Counted from the first letter of the stretch, positions 24,538-35,441 are shown. The stretch: 64,000 nt of DNA from Actinacidiphila yanglinensis (GCF_900107965.1 NZ_FNVU01000007.1:1-64000); one strand, 5' to 3'. Notes: a model not told the origin generated them from the letters alone. Numbers and translations: made by a program.

Positions 24538-25826
24538 CCGCTCTGCCCCTTCCGGTACGGGAGCCCGTCCGCCTTCGGCATCCGCAGCCGCTGCGCCGAC
24601 AGGCCCATGACGAGCAGCGTCACGACGTACGGCGTGCCCTCCACGATCTCGTCGGGCACGGAGTCGGTCAGCAGGTACCAGACTGCCAGCAGCACCGCGA
24701 AGCCCAGCGCCACGGCCGCGGCGATCCGCGCGCCGCGGTAGAACTTCCACAGCGCCATCGCCAGCAGCAGCACCGCGATGAGCAGCAGCAGCGCGTGCAC
24801 GGACGGGCCGCCGTTGCGCAGTTGGAGGCTGTCGGCGTAGCCGAAGAGCCCGGCGCCCATGGCGAGGCCGCCCGGCCGCCAGTTGCCGAAGATCATCGCG
24901 GCGAGGCCGATGTAGCCGCGGCCGCCGGTCTGGCCTTCGAGGTAGAAGTGCGTGCTGATGGCGAGGAAGACGCCGCCCAGCCCGGCCAGCGCGCCGGAGA
25001 TGACCACGGCCGCGTACTTGTACGTGTACACGTTGACGCCCAGCGACTCGGCGGCCACCGGGTTCTCGCCGCAGGAGCGCAGCCGCAGGCCGAACGGCGT
25101 CCGCCACAGGACGAAGAAGGTCCCGACGAACAGCACGATCGCCAGCAGCGTGATCGCGGAGATGTTGGTGACCACGCCGCCGACGATGCCGGCGAGGTCG
25201 GAGACGAGGAACCAGTGATGGGTCTCGACGGTATTGAGCCAGTGCGACAGGCCCGGCACGGTGAAGTGCTTGACGTCGTCGAGTTGGGGCGACTGCCGGT
25301 TGGTGCCGCCGTGCTGGGCGGCCTTGCCGACGTTGAACCACCGCTTGGCCAGGTAGGTGGTGACACCGGAGGCGAGGATGTTCATCGCGACGCCGGCGAT
25401 GATGTGGTCGACGCCGAAGGTGACGGTGACGATCGCGTGCACCAGGCCGCCCAGGGCGCCGCCGAGGACACCGGCCAGTACCGCCATCCAGGCGTTGGTC
25501 TGCCAGCCCGCCCAGGCGCCGAAGAACGTGCCGAGGATCATCATGCCCTCGAGGCCGATGTTGACCACGCCGGCCCGTTCCGACCACAGGCCGGCCAGTC
25601 CGGCCAGGCCGATCGGCACCGCGCCGGCCAGCGCGCCCGCGACCTGGCCGGAGGAGGTGACGTCCTCCGCGCCGGTGATCGCCCGCACCGCGGAGACGGC
25701 TATCAGCGCGCCCGCCACGATCAGCAGGATCACCGGCAGGGTGAGCTTGATCCGGCCGCTCGCCCGGGCACCGGCCTTGGCGGAGGGCGCGGAGGGCGGC
25801 GGGGTCTGTGTCGTGGTGGCGCTCAC
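24534..25826 (-). CDS. Nucleoside ABC transporter permease (second permease, NupQ/YufQ type)
   Basis: The 430-residue BPD_transp_2 family protein has about ten spans. Conserved stretches are SERAGVVNIGLEGMMILGTF and WRTPFGLRLRSCGENPVAAESLG, the family EAA-like loop. It forms the importer channel with the neighbouring permease and the double ATPase. A cytoplasmic N-terminal tail rich in Pro/Ala and a C-terminal extra region with GTPYVVTLLVMGL are typical of guanosine/nucleoside importers. GTG 25826 overlaps the preceding permease stop (GTGA), so the longer upstream frame is not part of the gene. Confidence 0.9.
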   Translation of the reverse strand: MSATTTQTPPPSAPSAKAGARASGRIKLTLPVILLIVAGALIAVSAVRAITGAEDVTSSGQVAGALAGAVPIGLAGLAGLWSERAGVVNIGLEGMMILGTFFGAWAGWQTNAWMAVLAGVLGGALGGLVHAIVTVTFGVDHIIAGVAMNILASGVTTYLAKRWFNVGKAAQHGGTNRQSPQLDDVKHFTVPGLSHWLNTVETHHWFLVSDLAGIVGGVVTNISAITLLAIVLFVGTFFVLWRTPFGLRLRSCGENPVAAESLGVNVYTYKYAAVVISGALAGLGGVFLAISTHFYLEGQTGGRGYIGLAAMIFGNWRPGGLAMGAGLFGYADSLQLRNGGPSVHALLLLIAVLLLAMALWKFYRGARIAAAVALGFAVLLAVWYLLTDSVPDEIVEGTPYVVTLLVMGLSAQRLRMPKADGLPYRKGQSG

Positions 25827-26928
25827 GCCGCAACCTCCTGCTTGTCGTCGGTACCGGCGGCGGCGAGTTCCGCGCCCACCTGACGTTGCTGCCGGGTGAG
25901 TCCGTAGCGCCGTACCAGCTCGTAGGCGATGACCACGGCGAGCACGATGACGCCCTGGATCACCCCGACGATCTCCTTGTCGTAGCCCTCGAACTCCAGC
26001 CCGGCGGAGGCGCGTTCGAGGAAGGCCCAGAGCAGCGCGCCGACCGCGATGCCGACCGGGTTGTTGCGGCCGAGCAGGGCGACCGCGATGCCGGTGAAGC
26101 CGATGCCGGTCGGGAAGTCGTTGCCGTAGTCGTAGGACTGGTTGAGCAGGGTGGGCATGCCGACCAGGCCCGCCATGGCGCCGGAGATCAGCATGCTGGT
26201 GATCATCATCCGCTTGACGCTGACGCCGCTCGCCTGGGCCGCGGACTCCGAACGGCCCACCGTCCGCAGGTCGAAGCCGAAGCGGGTGCGGGAGAGCAGG
26301 AACCAGTAGATGACGCCGGCCAGCACCGCGAAGACGATGAAGCCGAAGACCGGGTCGGTGGCGGTCTTGAAGCTGAACAGGTGGCTGGAGACCGGGATCG
26401 GCTTGGTGGACACCATGTTGGCGTCCTTGTCGAGCACGCCGAGCCGGCCGCCCTGGAGGAAGTAGCCGATCACGATGCCCGCGATCGAGTTCAGCATGAT
26501 CGTGGAGATGACCTCGCTGACCCCGCGGGTCACCTTCAGCACGCCGGCGATCGCCGCCCAGATCGCGCCGACCGCCATGGAGGTCAGGATGATCACGGGC
26601 ACCTCGACGACGCCCGGGATGGAGATCGCGCCGCCGACCACGGCCGCGAAGAACGCGCCCAACTGGTACTGCCCGTCGACGCCGATGTTGAACAGGTTCA
26701 TCCGGAAGCCGATGGCGACCGCGAGCCCGGCGAGGTAGTACGTGGTGGCCTTGTTGAGGATGTAGACCTGGCTGTCGGTCTTGTCGCCGTAGTTGACCAT
26801 CACGTCGAACGCGTGGAACGGCTCCTTGCCGGTGGCCAGCAGCACCAGGGCGGTGACGATCAGCGCCCCGACCACGGCCAGCACCGGCGCGGCGATCCCC
26901 AGGACCACCCGGTCCTTGTCGAACTTCT

Positions 26929-26932
<4 letters not shown>
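25823..26932 (-). CDS. Nucleoside ABC transporter permease (first permease, NupP/YufP type)
   Basis: This is a 369-residue membrane protein of the branched-chain amino acid/sugar permease superfamily. It has multiple spans, the coupling motif TRFGFDLRTVGRSESAAQASG, and LFNIGVDGQYQLGAFFAAVV near residue 80-100. It pairs with the downstream permease to form the transmembrane pathway for nucleosides delivered by the BMP lipoprotein. ATG 26932 overlaps the ATPase stop codon (ATGA) and is preceded by GAGAGGA. The C-terminal tail is cytoplasmic and charged. Confidence 0.9.
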
Positions 26933-28584
<1,652 letters not shown>

Positions 28585-28653
28585 GGCGCACTCCCCTCGG
28601 GGAAAGGCTCGGGCGGGCGGAACGTGGGGGTGAAGGTATCGCGCCAAGATGTA

Positions 28654-28667
28654 TCTACGCGCGTCGT
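28654..28667. promoter_or_regulatory. Nucleoside-regulon palindrome, ABC operon site
   Basis: TCTACGCGCGTCGT: the left half is perfect and the right half has two changes. It lies 70 nt upstream of the proposed ATPase start and controls the ABC-cdd-deoA operon by inference. Confidence 0.7.
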
Positions 28668-28767
28668 CCCGAAGATCCACAGCACGAAGAAGGGGCCCGG
28701 CGGGAGGTGCCGCAGCAACCCCCCGCCGAGCCTCCGTGTCCCTGTCCTGCTGTGTGTCTCCGGGTGG

Positions 28768-28805
28768 CCGGCGACGGAACCGCCGCGCGGGCGGCCGGTC
28801 GCCGG
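28768..28805. terminator. Hairpin after the BMP lipoprotein gene
   Basis: CCGGCGAC (28768-28775) pairs with GTCGCCGG (28798-28805), with an inner CCGCC/GGCGG pair (28780-28784 and 28790-28794). It lies 16 nt beyond the reverse-strand BMP stop. Confidence 0.5.
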
Positions 28806-28820
28806 GTCACCCGGTTCGGG

Positions 28821-29849
28821 TCACGGGGTGGACTTGACCTTGATCTGCCCCGACACGACCTTCTGCTTCGCGGCGTCCAGCTGCGCCTGGACGTCGGCGA
28901 GGAAACCGCCCGACGTGGCCAGCGACACACCGCCGTTGGAGAGGTTGTACGAGTTGGTGCCGACCTTCGGCTTGCCGTCGTGCACCGACTTGATCAGGTC
29001 GTAGACGGCGACGTCCACGTTCTTGATCGCCGAGGTGAGGATCTGGTTCTTGTACTTCGCCAGCGCCGGGTCCTCGTGCTGGTCGGAGTCGACGCCTATC
29101 GCCCAGGTGCCGGGCTTGCCGGCGATCGTCTGGATCGAGCCGTCACCGGACAGGCCGGCCGCGGTGTAGATGACGTCGATGCCCTTGTCGAGCATGCCCT
29201 TGGCCTTGCCGGCCGCCGCGGCCGGGTCGTTGTAGCCGCGGTCGTCGGTCTCGTACAGGTACTGGTCGGTGACCTGGTCGCCCGGCTTGGTGTCCTTGAC
29301 GCCCTGGTCGAAGCCGGCCTGGAAGGTGCCGATCAGGGTGTTGTGCACGCCGCCGATGAAGCCGACCTTGCCGGTCTTGGACTTCAGCGCCGCGGCCACC
29401 CCGGCCAGGTACGAGCTCTGCTCGGTGGAGAACACCATGCTGTCGACGTTGGGCGCGCTCACCACGGAGTCGACGATGGCGAAGGTGGTCTTGGGGTACT
29501 TCTTGGCTATCTTGGTGACCGCGTCGCCGTAGGTGTAGCCCACCGCGACGACGGGGTTGTAGCCCGCGCCGGCCAGCTGGTCCAGCCGCTCCTCGCGGTC
29601 GGACTCGGTGTCGGAGTTGCTGGCCGTCTGCTCCTTGGACTTCAGGCCGAATTCCTTGGTGGCCTTGTCCATGCCGCGGGCGGCGGAGTCGTTGAAGGAG
29701 TGGTCGCCACGACCGCCGACGTCGTAGGCCATGCCGACGCCCTTGTCCTTGCCACCGCTGTCGGTGGAACTGCTGCCGCACGCGGTCGCGGTCAGCGCGA
29801 GGGCCGCGGACACCACACCCGCGGCAGCGATCTTGGATACCCGGCGCAA
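28821..29849 (-). CDS. BMP-family nucleoside-binding lipoprotein
   Basis: The 342-residue lipoprotein has signal sequence and lipobox (SAALALTATACGSSS, lipid Cys near residue 24) and is membrane-anchored outside the cell. The mature part is a BMP/Med family type I periplasmic-binding fold, with YDVGGRGDHSFNDSAARGM as the typical ligand-binding opening and GVHNTLIGTFQAGFDQGV. It delivers nucleosides to the ABC importer encoded next to it. The start codon is TTG (29849), with AGGGGA about 5 nt upstream. It has its own operator (29903-29916) and hairpin terminator, so it is expressed separately and probably at a higher level than the ABC genes. Confidence 0.9.
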   Translation of the reverse strand: MRRVSKIAAAGVVSAALALTATACGSSSTDSGGKDKGVGMAYDVGGRGDHSFNDSAARGMDKATKEFGLKSKEQTASNSDTESDREERLDQLAGAGYNPVVAVGYTYGDAVTKIAKKYPKTTFAIVDSVVSAPNVDSMVFSTEQSSYLAGVAAALKSKTGKVGFIGGVHNTLIGTFQAGFDQGVKDTKPGDQVTDQYLYETDDRGYNDPAAAAGKAKGMLDKGIDVIYTAAGLSGDGSIQTIAGKPGTWAIGVDSDQHEDPALAKYKNQILTSAIKNVDVAVYDLIKSVHDGKPKVGTNSYNLSNGGVSLATSGGFLADVQAQLDAAKQKVVSGQIKVKSTP

Positions 29850-29902
29850 GAGGGTCCCCTTCAGTTCGAAAGCGCCCCGTCCGGCGCTGGCTAAGCCGGA
29901 GC

Positions 29903-29916
29903 TTAACGCGCGTAGA
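29903..29916. promoter_or_regulatory. Nucleoside-regulon palindrome, BMP site
   Basis: TTAACGCGCGTAGA is 53 nt upstream of the TTG start of the BMP gene. Confidence 0.7.
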
Positions 29917-29970
29917 TCCCAGGTAAAGACCGCATGAAGACCCGTTATCGGATCGACGCATTTCGACCAG

Positions 29971-29997
29971 GTGAAGCCCCGGTAGCCGGGGCTTCAC
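29971..29997. terminator. Strong hairpin after the amidohydrolase gene
   Basis: GTGAAGCCCCGG and CCGGGGCTTCAC form a perfect 12-bp stem with a 3-nt loop (TAG), 6 nt beyond the stop of the reverse-strand M20 gene. It insulates the BMP promoter. Confidence 0.8.
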
Positions 29998-30003
29998 CCC
30001 CTG

Positions 30004-31227
30004 TCAGGACAGCAGCGCAGCGGCGGTGAACAGCTCCACGCCGACCGCGATCGCGCCCTCGTCGATGTCGAAGTCCCCTTGGTGCAGGTCGCGTTTGGTG
30101 GTGTCCCCGACCGGCCGGACGCCGAGCCGGGCCAGCGCGCCGGGCACGTGCTCCAGGTACCAGGAGAAATCCTCCCCGCCGAGGCTCTGTTCGGTGTCCT
30201 CCACGCTGTGCCCGCCGAACCGGCGGACCATCGCGTCGCGCAGCAGCTCCACCGAGGTCGCCTCGTTGACCACCGGCGGGACCCCGCGCTGGTAGGTGAT
30301 CTCGCACTTGGCCCGGTACATCGCGGCGATCTGGTCGATCACCTCGTGCACCAGGTCGGGCGCCTCGTGCCAGGCACCCAGCTCCAGGCAGCGCACGGTG
30401 CCCTCGAGTTCGGCGCGCTGCGGGATGACGTTGGCCGCGTGCCCGGCCTGGATCCGGCCCCACACCAGGCTCAGCCCGGCGCGCGGGTCGACCCGGCGGG
30501 AGAGCGCGGCCGGCAGCTCGGTGGCGAGCTTCGCCGCGGCCATCACCAGGTCGGTGGTCAGGTGCGGCCGCGCGCTGTGGCCGCCGGGGCCGTCCAGCGA
30601 CAGCTTCAGCTTGTCCGCGGCCGAGGTGATCGGGCCCACCCGCAGCCCGATCCGGCCGACGTCCACCTTCGGGTCGCAGTGCACCGCGAGGATGCGCTCC
30701 ACACCGTCGAGCACCCCGGCCTTGATCGCGTCGAGCGCGCCGCCGGGCATGATCTCCTCGGCGGGCTGGAACACCAGCCGCACCGGGCGCGGCAGCCGCC
30801 CGAGCCGGTCGAGGTCGGCGAGCACCAGGCCGGTGCCGAGCACCACGCTGGTGTGCGCGTCGTGGCCGCAGGCGTGCGCGCGGCCCTCGACGGTGGAGCG
30901 GTAGGGGACCGCCTTGGTGTCCGGGACCGGCAGCGCGTCGAGGTCGGCGCGCAGCGCCAGGCGCTTGCGCCCGTCGCCCGCGGCGCCGATGTCGCAGACC
31001 AGCCCGGTCCCGCCCGGCAGGACACGCGGGCTGAGCCCGGCCTGCGCCAGCCTGGCCCTGACCTGCTCGGTGGTACGGAATTCCTGCCGGCCGAGTTCGG
31101 GATGGCGGTGCAGGTCGCGGCGGAAGGCGATCAGTTCGGCGCGCAGGTCGTCGCTGAGTACGGCCTCGTCGGGCACGCCGGACTGCGCTGCGGGTGAGTC
31201 GTTCACCTCAGTTAGGTTATGCCTCAC
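30004..31227 (-). CDS. M20-family amidohydrolase/peptidase
   Basis: The 407-residue metalloenzyme is of the M20D (IAA-amino acid hydrolase, hippurate hydrolase, N-acyl amino acid amidohydrolase) type. Features are RRDLHRHPELGRQEFRT, the metal motif HACGHDAHTSVVLG, the acidic FQPAEEIMPGGA with the catalytic Glu, and a C-terminal metal His region GGEDFSWYLEHVPG. A lid dimerisation domain occurs in the middle (HSARPHLTTDLV). GTG 31227 is preferred, with GGAG 6 nt upstream; GTG 31206 is an alternative, and the longer ATG start has no ribosome site. The natural substrate is not evident. The A/T-rich 230-bp region upstream probably holds its promoter, with a TTAGGTTA half-site resembling an iron box. 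Confidence 0.87.
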   Translation of the reverse strand: MRHNLTEVNDSPAAQSGVPDEAVLSDDLRAELIAFRRDLHRHPELGRQEFRTTEQVRARLAQAGLSPRVLPGGTGLVCDIGAAGDGRKRLALRADLDALPVPDTKAVPYRSTVEGRAHACGHDAHTSVVLGTGLVLADLDRLGRLPRPVRLVFQPAEEIMPGGALDAIKAGVLDGVERILAVHCDPKVDVGRIGLRVGPITSAADKLKLSLDGPGGHSARPHLTTDLVMAAAKLATELPAALSRRVDPRAGLSLVWGRIQAGHAANVIPQRAELEGTVRCLELGAWHEAPDLVHEVIDQIAAMYRAKCEITYQRGVPPVVNEATSVELLRDAMVRRFGGHSVEDTEQSLGGEDFSWYLEHVPGALARLGVRPVGDTTKRDLHQGDFDIDEGAIAVGVELFTAAALLS

Positions 31228-31457
31228 GACCGGCTCCTCATCGGGTGATCGGAAAAAAACGATGTTCTGCTGTGAAGATCTGGAGGAGAAGAGTCGCCCG
31301 TTCGGCGCATACCTGGTCATCCTCTGGGGTATGCCCACCCTTTTGGGGTCGAGGCATGAACACCCTCATAGTCGCGCAACGACGGCGCTCCGGCGAGGCA
31401 ACGCCGTACGGTCACCGCCGCCTCACACGTGCGGCCCCACACCGCTGACCTCACGCG

Positions 31458-32705
31458 TCACGGCGCGGCGTCCTCGGCCGGGTGGGCGGGCGCCCAGCGC
31501 AGCCCGGGGGTGCCGGCGCCGATCAGCGCGACCGCGGCCACGCACAGCAGCCCGCCGCTGACCAGCGCGGCCGTGCCCGACCAGGCACCGGCGACCAGCC
31601 CGCCGCGCATGTTGCCGAGGTCCGGCCCCGCTTGGCCGACGATCTGCTCGGCCGCGCCGACCCGGCCGAGCATCGCGTTCGGCGTGTGCAGCCGCACGAT
31701 GGTGCCGCGCGAGACCACCGCCACCGTGTCGGCCGCGCCCGCCACCACCAGGCAGCCCAGCGCCGCCCACGGCCGTGTGGACAGGCCGAAGAGCGTCAGC
31801 GCGACGCCCCACAGCGCCGACCCGCAGAGCATCACCAGGCCGGGGCGCGGGAGCCGGGTGAAGGACCCGGACAGCACCGAGGCACCGATCCCGCCCACCG
31901 CGATCGAGGTAAGGAACAGCCCGAGGGTGCGCGGGTTGCCGCCGAACCGCTCGGCGTTGACCAGCGGGAAGAGGCTGATCGGCATGGACAGCACGGTGGC
32001 CGCCAGGTCGGTGAGCAGGGCGCCGCGGACCGCCGGGGTGCGGGCGAGGAAGGCCAGTCCGTCCGCGACACCGCGCAGCCCGGGCCGGGCGGGTTCGTCG
32101 CCGGGCATCATCGCCGGCAGTCCGAGCAGGCCGTACAGTCCGGCGGCGAAGGACAGCGCGTCGACCAGGTAGCAGCCGCCGACGCCCCACGCGCCGATCA
32201 CCAGGCCGCCGACCGCGGGGCCGACGAGCATCTGGGCCTGGAACGCGACCCGGTTCAGCGCGAGCCCGGCGGCCAGCGACTCCTTGGGCAGCAGCCGCGG
32301 CAGGAAGGTGCCGGACGCCGGTCCGGAGAACGCGCCGAAGGACGACTGCGCGGCGATTACGGCGAGCAGTCCCGCCGCCGGGAAGCGGGCGCCCAGCCCC
32401 TGGACGGCGAGCAGGACCGAGCACAGTGCCTGGCCCAGCGCCATCGCCAGGCACAGCCGGCGCCGGTCCACCCGGTCCGCGACCGATCCGGCCGGCAGCC
32501 CGAGGGCGACCACCGGTACCGCCTGGGCCAGCCCGGCCGCGCCGGTCCACACGGTGCTGCCGGTCGACTGCCACACCTGGTACATCACGGCGACGAGCGT
32601 CATCTGCCCGCCGAACCCGGAGATCGCCCGGCCGGTCCACAGCCGCCGGAAGGCCGGGGATATCCGCAGCGGGGTGGTGTCGACCAGCAGGTGTCTCACT
32701 GCCAT
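31458..32705 (-). CDS. MFS transporter (MFS_3-like, putative exporter)
   Basis: The 415-residue protein has about 12 spans. It begins PAFRRLWTGRAISGFGGQMT, the opening of the macrolide-efflux/enterobactin-exporter type MFS group, followed by motif A SVADRVDRRRLCLA after span 2. It probably extrudes a small hydrophobic compound. ATG 32705 has GGAGG 7 nt upstream and overlaps the MarR gene by 10 nt, indicating translational coupling; GTG 32699 is an alternative. Its partner MarR gene is immediately upstream in the same operon and carries a palindromic operator, so the pair is probably an inducible efflux module. Confidence 0.85.
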   Translation of the reverse strand: MAVRHLLVDTTPLRISPAFRRLWTGRAISGFGGQMTLVAVMYQVWQSTGSTVWTGAAGLAQAVPVVALGLPAGSVADRVDRRRLCLAMALGQALCSVLLAVQGLGARFPAAGLLAVIAAQSSFGAFSGPASGTFLPRLLPKESLAAGLALNRVAFQAQMLVGPAVGGLVIGAWGVGGCYLVDALSFAAGLYGLLGLPAMMPGDEPARPGLRGVADGLAFLARTPAVRGALLTDLAATVLSMPISLFPLVNAERFGGNPRTLGLFLTSIAVGGIGASVLSGSFTRLPRPGLVMLCGSALWGVALTLFGLSTRPWAALGCLVVAGAADTVAVVSRGTIVRLHTPNAMLGRVGAAEQIVGQAGPDLGNMRGGLVAGAWSGTAALVSGGLLCVAAVALIGAGTPGLRWAPAHPAEDAAP

Positions 32706-33214
32706 TCCGGGTCCTCCGCCAGGAGTGCGCGGATCCGGTCGTGGAAGCTGCGGCGCTCCAGCGCCTGCTCGATGTCGGTGACCACCCGGCTCAGCGGGTA
32801 GGGCAGTTCGGCCTCCAGCTCGACCAGTGCCCGCTCGGTGGCCTGCCATTCGGCCGCCAGCCGGGAGGCGAGCCGGCGGGACTTCGCGGTGAGCGCGACC
32901 CGCTTGGTACGGGCGTCGGAGCCGGGCACGGTGCGCACCATGCCCGCCTTGCGCAGGGCGGCCACCTTCTGGCTGACCGCGGAGTGGGTCAGGTGCACGG
33001 ACGCGGCCAGCTCGGTGATGGTCATCGGGCCGCGGGCGTGCAGCCGCAGGAGTTCCATGACGTGGGTGGGCCGGATGCCCTCGATCGCCGCGCCCGCGTA
33101 GAGGCGCGCGATGTCGTCGTCCATCGCGGACAGCAGCAGCCGCAGCGGCCGCCACACGCTCTCCTCGGAGGGATCGAAGGACTGCGGGCGCGGTGCCGGT
33201 TCGTCGCTCGTCAT
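32696..33214 (-). CDS. MarR family transcriptional regulator
   Basis: The 172-residue protein has the MarR winged helix. The DNA-recognition part is MTITELAASVHLTHSAVSQK and the wing is MVRTVPGSDARTKRVALTAK with its conserved Asp-Ala-Arg. Helices at both ends provide dimerisation. It is the first gene of the operon with the MFS exporter. A 22-bp AT-rich palindrome at 33227-33248 starts 13 nt upstream of the ATG and is the likely operator, giving autorepression relieved by an exported substrate (inference from family behaviour). Confidence 0.88.
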   Translation of the reverse strand: MTSDEPAPRPQSFDPSEESVWRPLRLLLSAMDDDIARLYAGAAIEGIRPTHVMELLRLHARGPMTITELAASVHLTHSAVSQKVAALRKAGMVRTVPGSDARTKRVALTAKSRRLASRLAAEWQATERALVELEAELPYPLSRVVTDIEQALERRSFHDRIRALLAEDPEWQ

Positions 33215-33226
33215 GGGATCGATGTA

Positions 33227-33248
33227 ACAGCACTTATATAAGTACTGT
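33227..33248. promoter_or_regulatory. 22-bp AT-rich palindrome, probable MarR operator
   Basis: ACAG-C-ACTTATATAAGT-A-CTGT is symmetric except at one pair. It is the most AT-rich motif nearby and overlaps the expected promoter of the marR-MFS operon. Confidence 0.8.
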
Positions 33249-33270
33249 CAAAAATTTGGGCGGTGCCGGG

Positions 33271-33286
33271 CCGGGCCGTGGCCCGG
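33271..33286. terminator. Short GC hairpin after the lipoprotein gene
   Basis: CCGGGCC-GT-GGCCCGG lies 44 nt beyond the reverse-strand lipoprotein stop and is a plausible terminator. Confidence 0.4.
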
Positions 33287-33329
33287 AAGGACGCGAGGAG
33301 GAGAGGTCGCGGGTCGGGGAGGACCCGGG

Positions 33330-33959
33330 TCAGGAAAGCGGCGCCTGCGCGGACGGCGGGCCGGTGACGGGCGGGGCGGCGGGGGCGGACGGGGGTGCGG
33401 GCAGGGACGGGCACGCCGGGTCCGTCACGTCCCGCTGCCAGCCGGAGCCGACGACCTCGATCCGGACCGCCGAGGAGGACGCGCCACCTCCGGCCGCGGT
33501 CGGCGCCGCCCCGCCGGAGACGGCGACGGCTTTCGGCGAACCCAGCGCGCCCGCCGCCGTGCACGCCACCTGCCGCATCGCCAGGGTGTCCGGCGCCGGC
33601 CGCCCGCCGGGCAGCCGCACCGTGACCGTCTGCCCCTCGGTGTGGACCGCGACCGCGACGGGCGGCCGGGGCAGGCGCGTGGTGAGCTCGCCGCCCGGTT
33701 TCGGCGGGCCGGCGAAGAGCAGTTCGACGGCCGCGGTCACCGGATCCGCCCCGGGCGGTACGTCGCGGACAATGGGACGCAGGTTGTCGCCGTCCAGGAA
33801 GTAGACCGGCACCAGGGAGGACCGGCGCTCGGGTGCGGGCAGCCCGCTCGCGGGCACCCCGACGTCGACCACACCGGTGGTGGGCACCCCGCACCCGGCG
33901 AGCAGCACGGCCGCCGCTCCCGCCGCGGCGACCGCCGCGCCCGCACGCCACCCGGTCAC
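33330..33959 (-). CDS. GerMN-domain lipoprotein of the second two-component triad
   Basis: The 209-residue protein has an N-terminal signal with lipobox LLAGC (Cys near residue 23). A GerMN-like domain follows (VPVYFLDGDNLRPIVRDVPP, TAAVELLFAGPPKPGGELTT, VAVHTEGQTVTVRLPGG), then a Pro/Ala/Ser-rich tail. It should be membrane-anchored facing outward. GTG 33959 overlaps the kinase stop (GTGA). It corresponds in position and type to the lipoprotein after afsQ2 and to CseA of the S. coelicolor CseBC system, which suggests it modulates the kinase encoded immediately upstream. Confidence 0.82.
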   Translation of the reverse strand: MTGWRAGAAVAAAGAAAVLLAGCGVPTTGVVDVGVPASGLPAPERRSSLVPVYFLDGDNLRPIVRDVPPGADPVTAAVELLFAGPPKPGGELTTRLPRPPVAVAVHTEGQTVTVRLPGGRPAPDTLAMRQVACTAAGALGSPKAVAVSGGAAPTAAGGGASSSAVRIEVVGSGWQRDVTDPACPSLPAPPSAPAAPPVTGPPSAQAPLS

Positions 33960-35425
33960 GAGGCCCGCCCCGGGTGCCCGGCCGGCAGGTCGACGGTGAA
34001 GACGGCGCCGCCCGCGGGGTCGTTCCGCGCCTGGATCCGCCCACCGTGCAGCCGCACGTTCTCCGCGGTGATCGCCAACCCGAGCCCGCTGCTCTCGCTG
34101 CGGGTACGCGCCGAACTGCCCTTGTAGAAGCGCTCGAAGACGTGCGGCAGCACCTCCGGGGTGATCCCCGGCCCGCGGTCGGCGACCACCAGCCGCGCCC
34201 ACCCCTCCCCCGACGGCTCCCGGCGCAGCTCCAGGGAGACGGTGACCGGGGGCGTGCCGTGCCGCAGCGCGTTGCCGACGAGGTTGGCCACCACCACGTC
34301 GAACCGCCGCGGATCGACCGGCATCCGTGCCGCACCGGGCGGTGGCAGCCGGACCGCGACCTTCTCCTGCCAGCCGCGCGCGGCCAGGGTGCGCCGCACC
34401 GACTCGGCCAGGTCGATCTCGTCCAGGTGGAGTTCGGCCGCGCCCGCGTCGAACCGGGAGATCTCCATCAGGTCGTTGACCAGCCGGACCAGCCGCTCGG
34501 TCTCCTCGCTGATCAGCTGGACGGCCTCGGCGGTGCCCCGTTCCAGGTGCGCCGCCTCGTCGTCCAGCACGTCCGTGACCGCCGACATCGCGGCCAGCGG
34601 TGTGCGCAGCTCGTGGGAGACGTCCGCGGCGAACCGCCGGGACTGCTCCTCCATGCGGCGCAGTTCCGACACGGACCGCTCCAGCGCGACCGCCGTCTCG
34701 TTGAACGCCGCGGACAGGTCGGCGAGTTCGTCGGAGCCGTTGACGCTGAGCCGGGTGTCGAGGTGTCCCGCGGCCATCCGGCGGGTCGCCTGGCGCAGCG
34801 CCCGGACCGGGCGCAGCACGCCGCGGGCGACGAACAGCGCGAGCAGCACCGCCAGGCACAGCGCCGGCACCGCCGCCCGCTCGACCGCCCCGACCAGCGC
34901 GGTCACGTACTGCTGCTCGGTGGTCTGCGGCACCACCAGGTAGAGGGTCAGCCCGGATCCGACCCGGCCGCCTTCGCCGTCGCCGTAGACGACCGGCAGG
35001 CCGACGACGAGCGAGGAGCGGCCGCCGGTGTGCACCCGCTGGAAGACCGCCACCGACCGGGTCCGCACCGAGGTGCGCAGCGTGCCGGTCAACTCGGGGA
35101 AGCCGTCGCCGGGTGCGGAGCCGGCCCGCAGGTCGCCGTAGGTGGCCAGCACCCGCCAGTGCTGCGAGCGGTGGGTGGAGGCGAGCTGGTACACCAGCGC
35201 GTCCAGCCCGGACTGGCCGGGCGGGGCGGGCACGCCGGGCGTCAACGCGTCGACGCTGTCCCGGAACTGGTTCACGACGGTGTCCTGGCTCTGCTGGAGC
35301 ACTCCGGTGCGGGCCTCCCGGAAGGTCAGCGCGCCGGTGCCGAGCGCGCTCACCACCGCGATCAACCCGAAGCCGGCGACCAGCCGGAACCGCAGGCTCC
35401 GCACCGCTCCGGGCATCCTGACCAT
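33956..35425 (-). CDS. Sensor histidine kinase, AfsQ2/CseC-like
   Basis: The 489-residue kinase has a first span near residues 11-33 and an extracytoplasmic sensor of about 150 residues. The second span is about 190-205, then HAMP (LRPVRALRQATRRMAAGHLD). The phosphoacceptor His is in VSHELRTPLAAMSA, and N, G1, F and G2 boxes are present (NLVGNALRHG, DRGPGITPE, FERFYKGS, SSGLGLAIT). The catalytic half resembles AfsQ2, while the sensor half is different and lacks its Cys pair. It lies 16 nt after the response regulator gene and overlaps the lipoprotein gene, so the three form an operon. The signal is unknown. Confidence 0.9.
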   Translation of the reverse strand: MVRMPGAVRSLRFRLVAGFGLIAVVSALGTGALTFREARTGVLQQSQDTVVNQFRDSVDALTPGVPAPPGQSGLDALVYQLASTHRSQHWRVLATYGDLRAGSAPGDGFPELTGTLRTSVRTRSVAVFQRVHTGGRSSLVVGLPVVYGDGEGGRVGSGLTLYLVVPQTTEQQYVTALVGAVERAAVPALCLAVLLALFVARGVLRPVRALRQATRRMAAGHLDTRLSVNGSDELADLSAAFNETAVALERSVSELRRMEEQSRRFAADVSHELRTPLAAMSAVTDVLDDEAAHLERGTAEAVQLISEETERLVRLVNDLMEISRFDAGAAELHLDEIDLAESVRRTLAARGWQEKVAVRLPPPGAARMPVDPRRFDVVVANLVGNALRHGTPPVTVSLELRREPSGEGWARLVVADRGPGITPEVLPHVFERFYKGSSARTRSESSGLGLAITAENVRLHGGRIQARNDPAGGAVFTVDLPAGHPGRAS

Positions 35426-35441
35426 GGACGGCGACCCGCTC

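Noticed and set aside
31210..31228. TTAGGTTATGCC resembling an iron box (DmdR/IdeR)
   Set aside because: Only the first half-site matches the 19-bp consensus and the second half is lost. It is mentioned with the amidohydrolase but not called.
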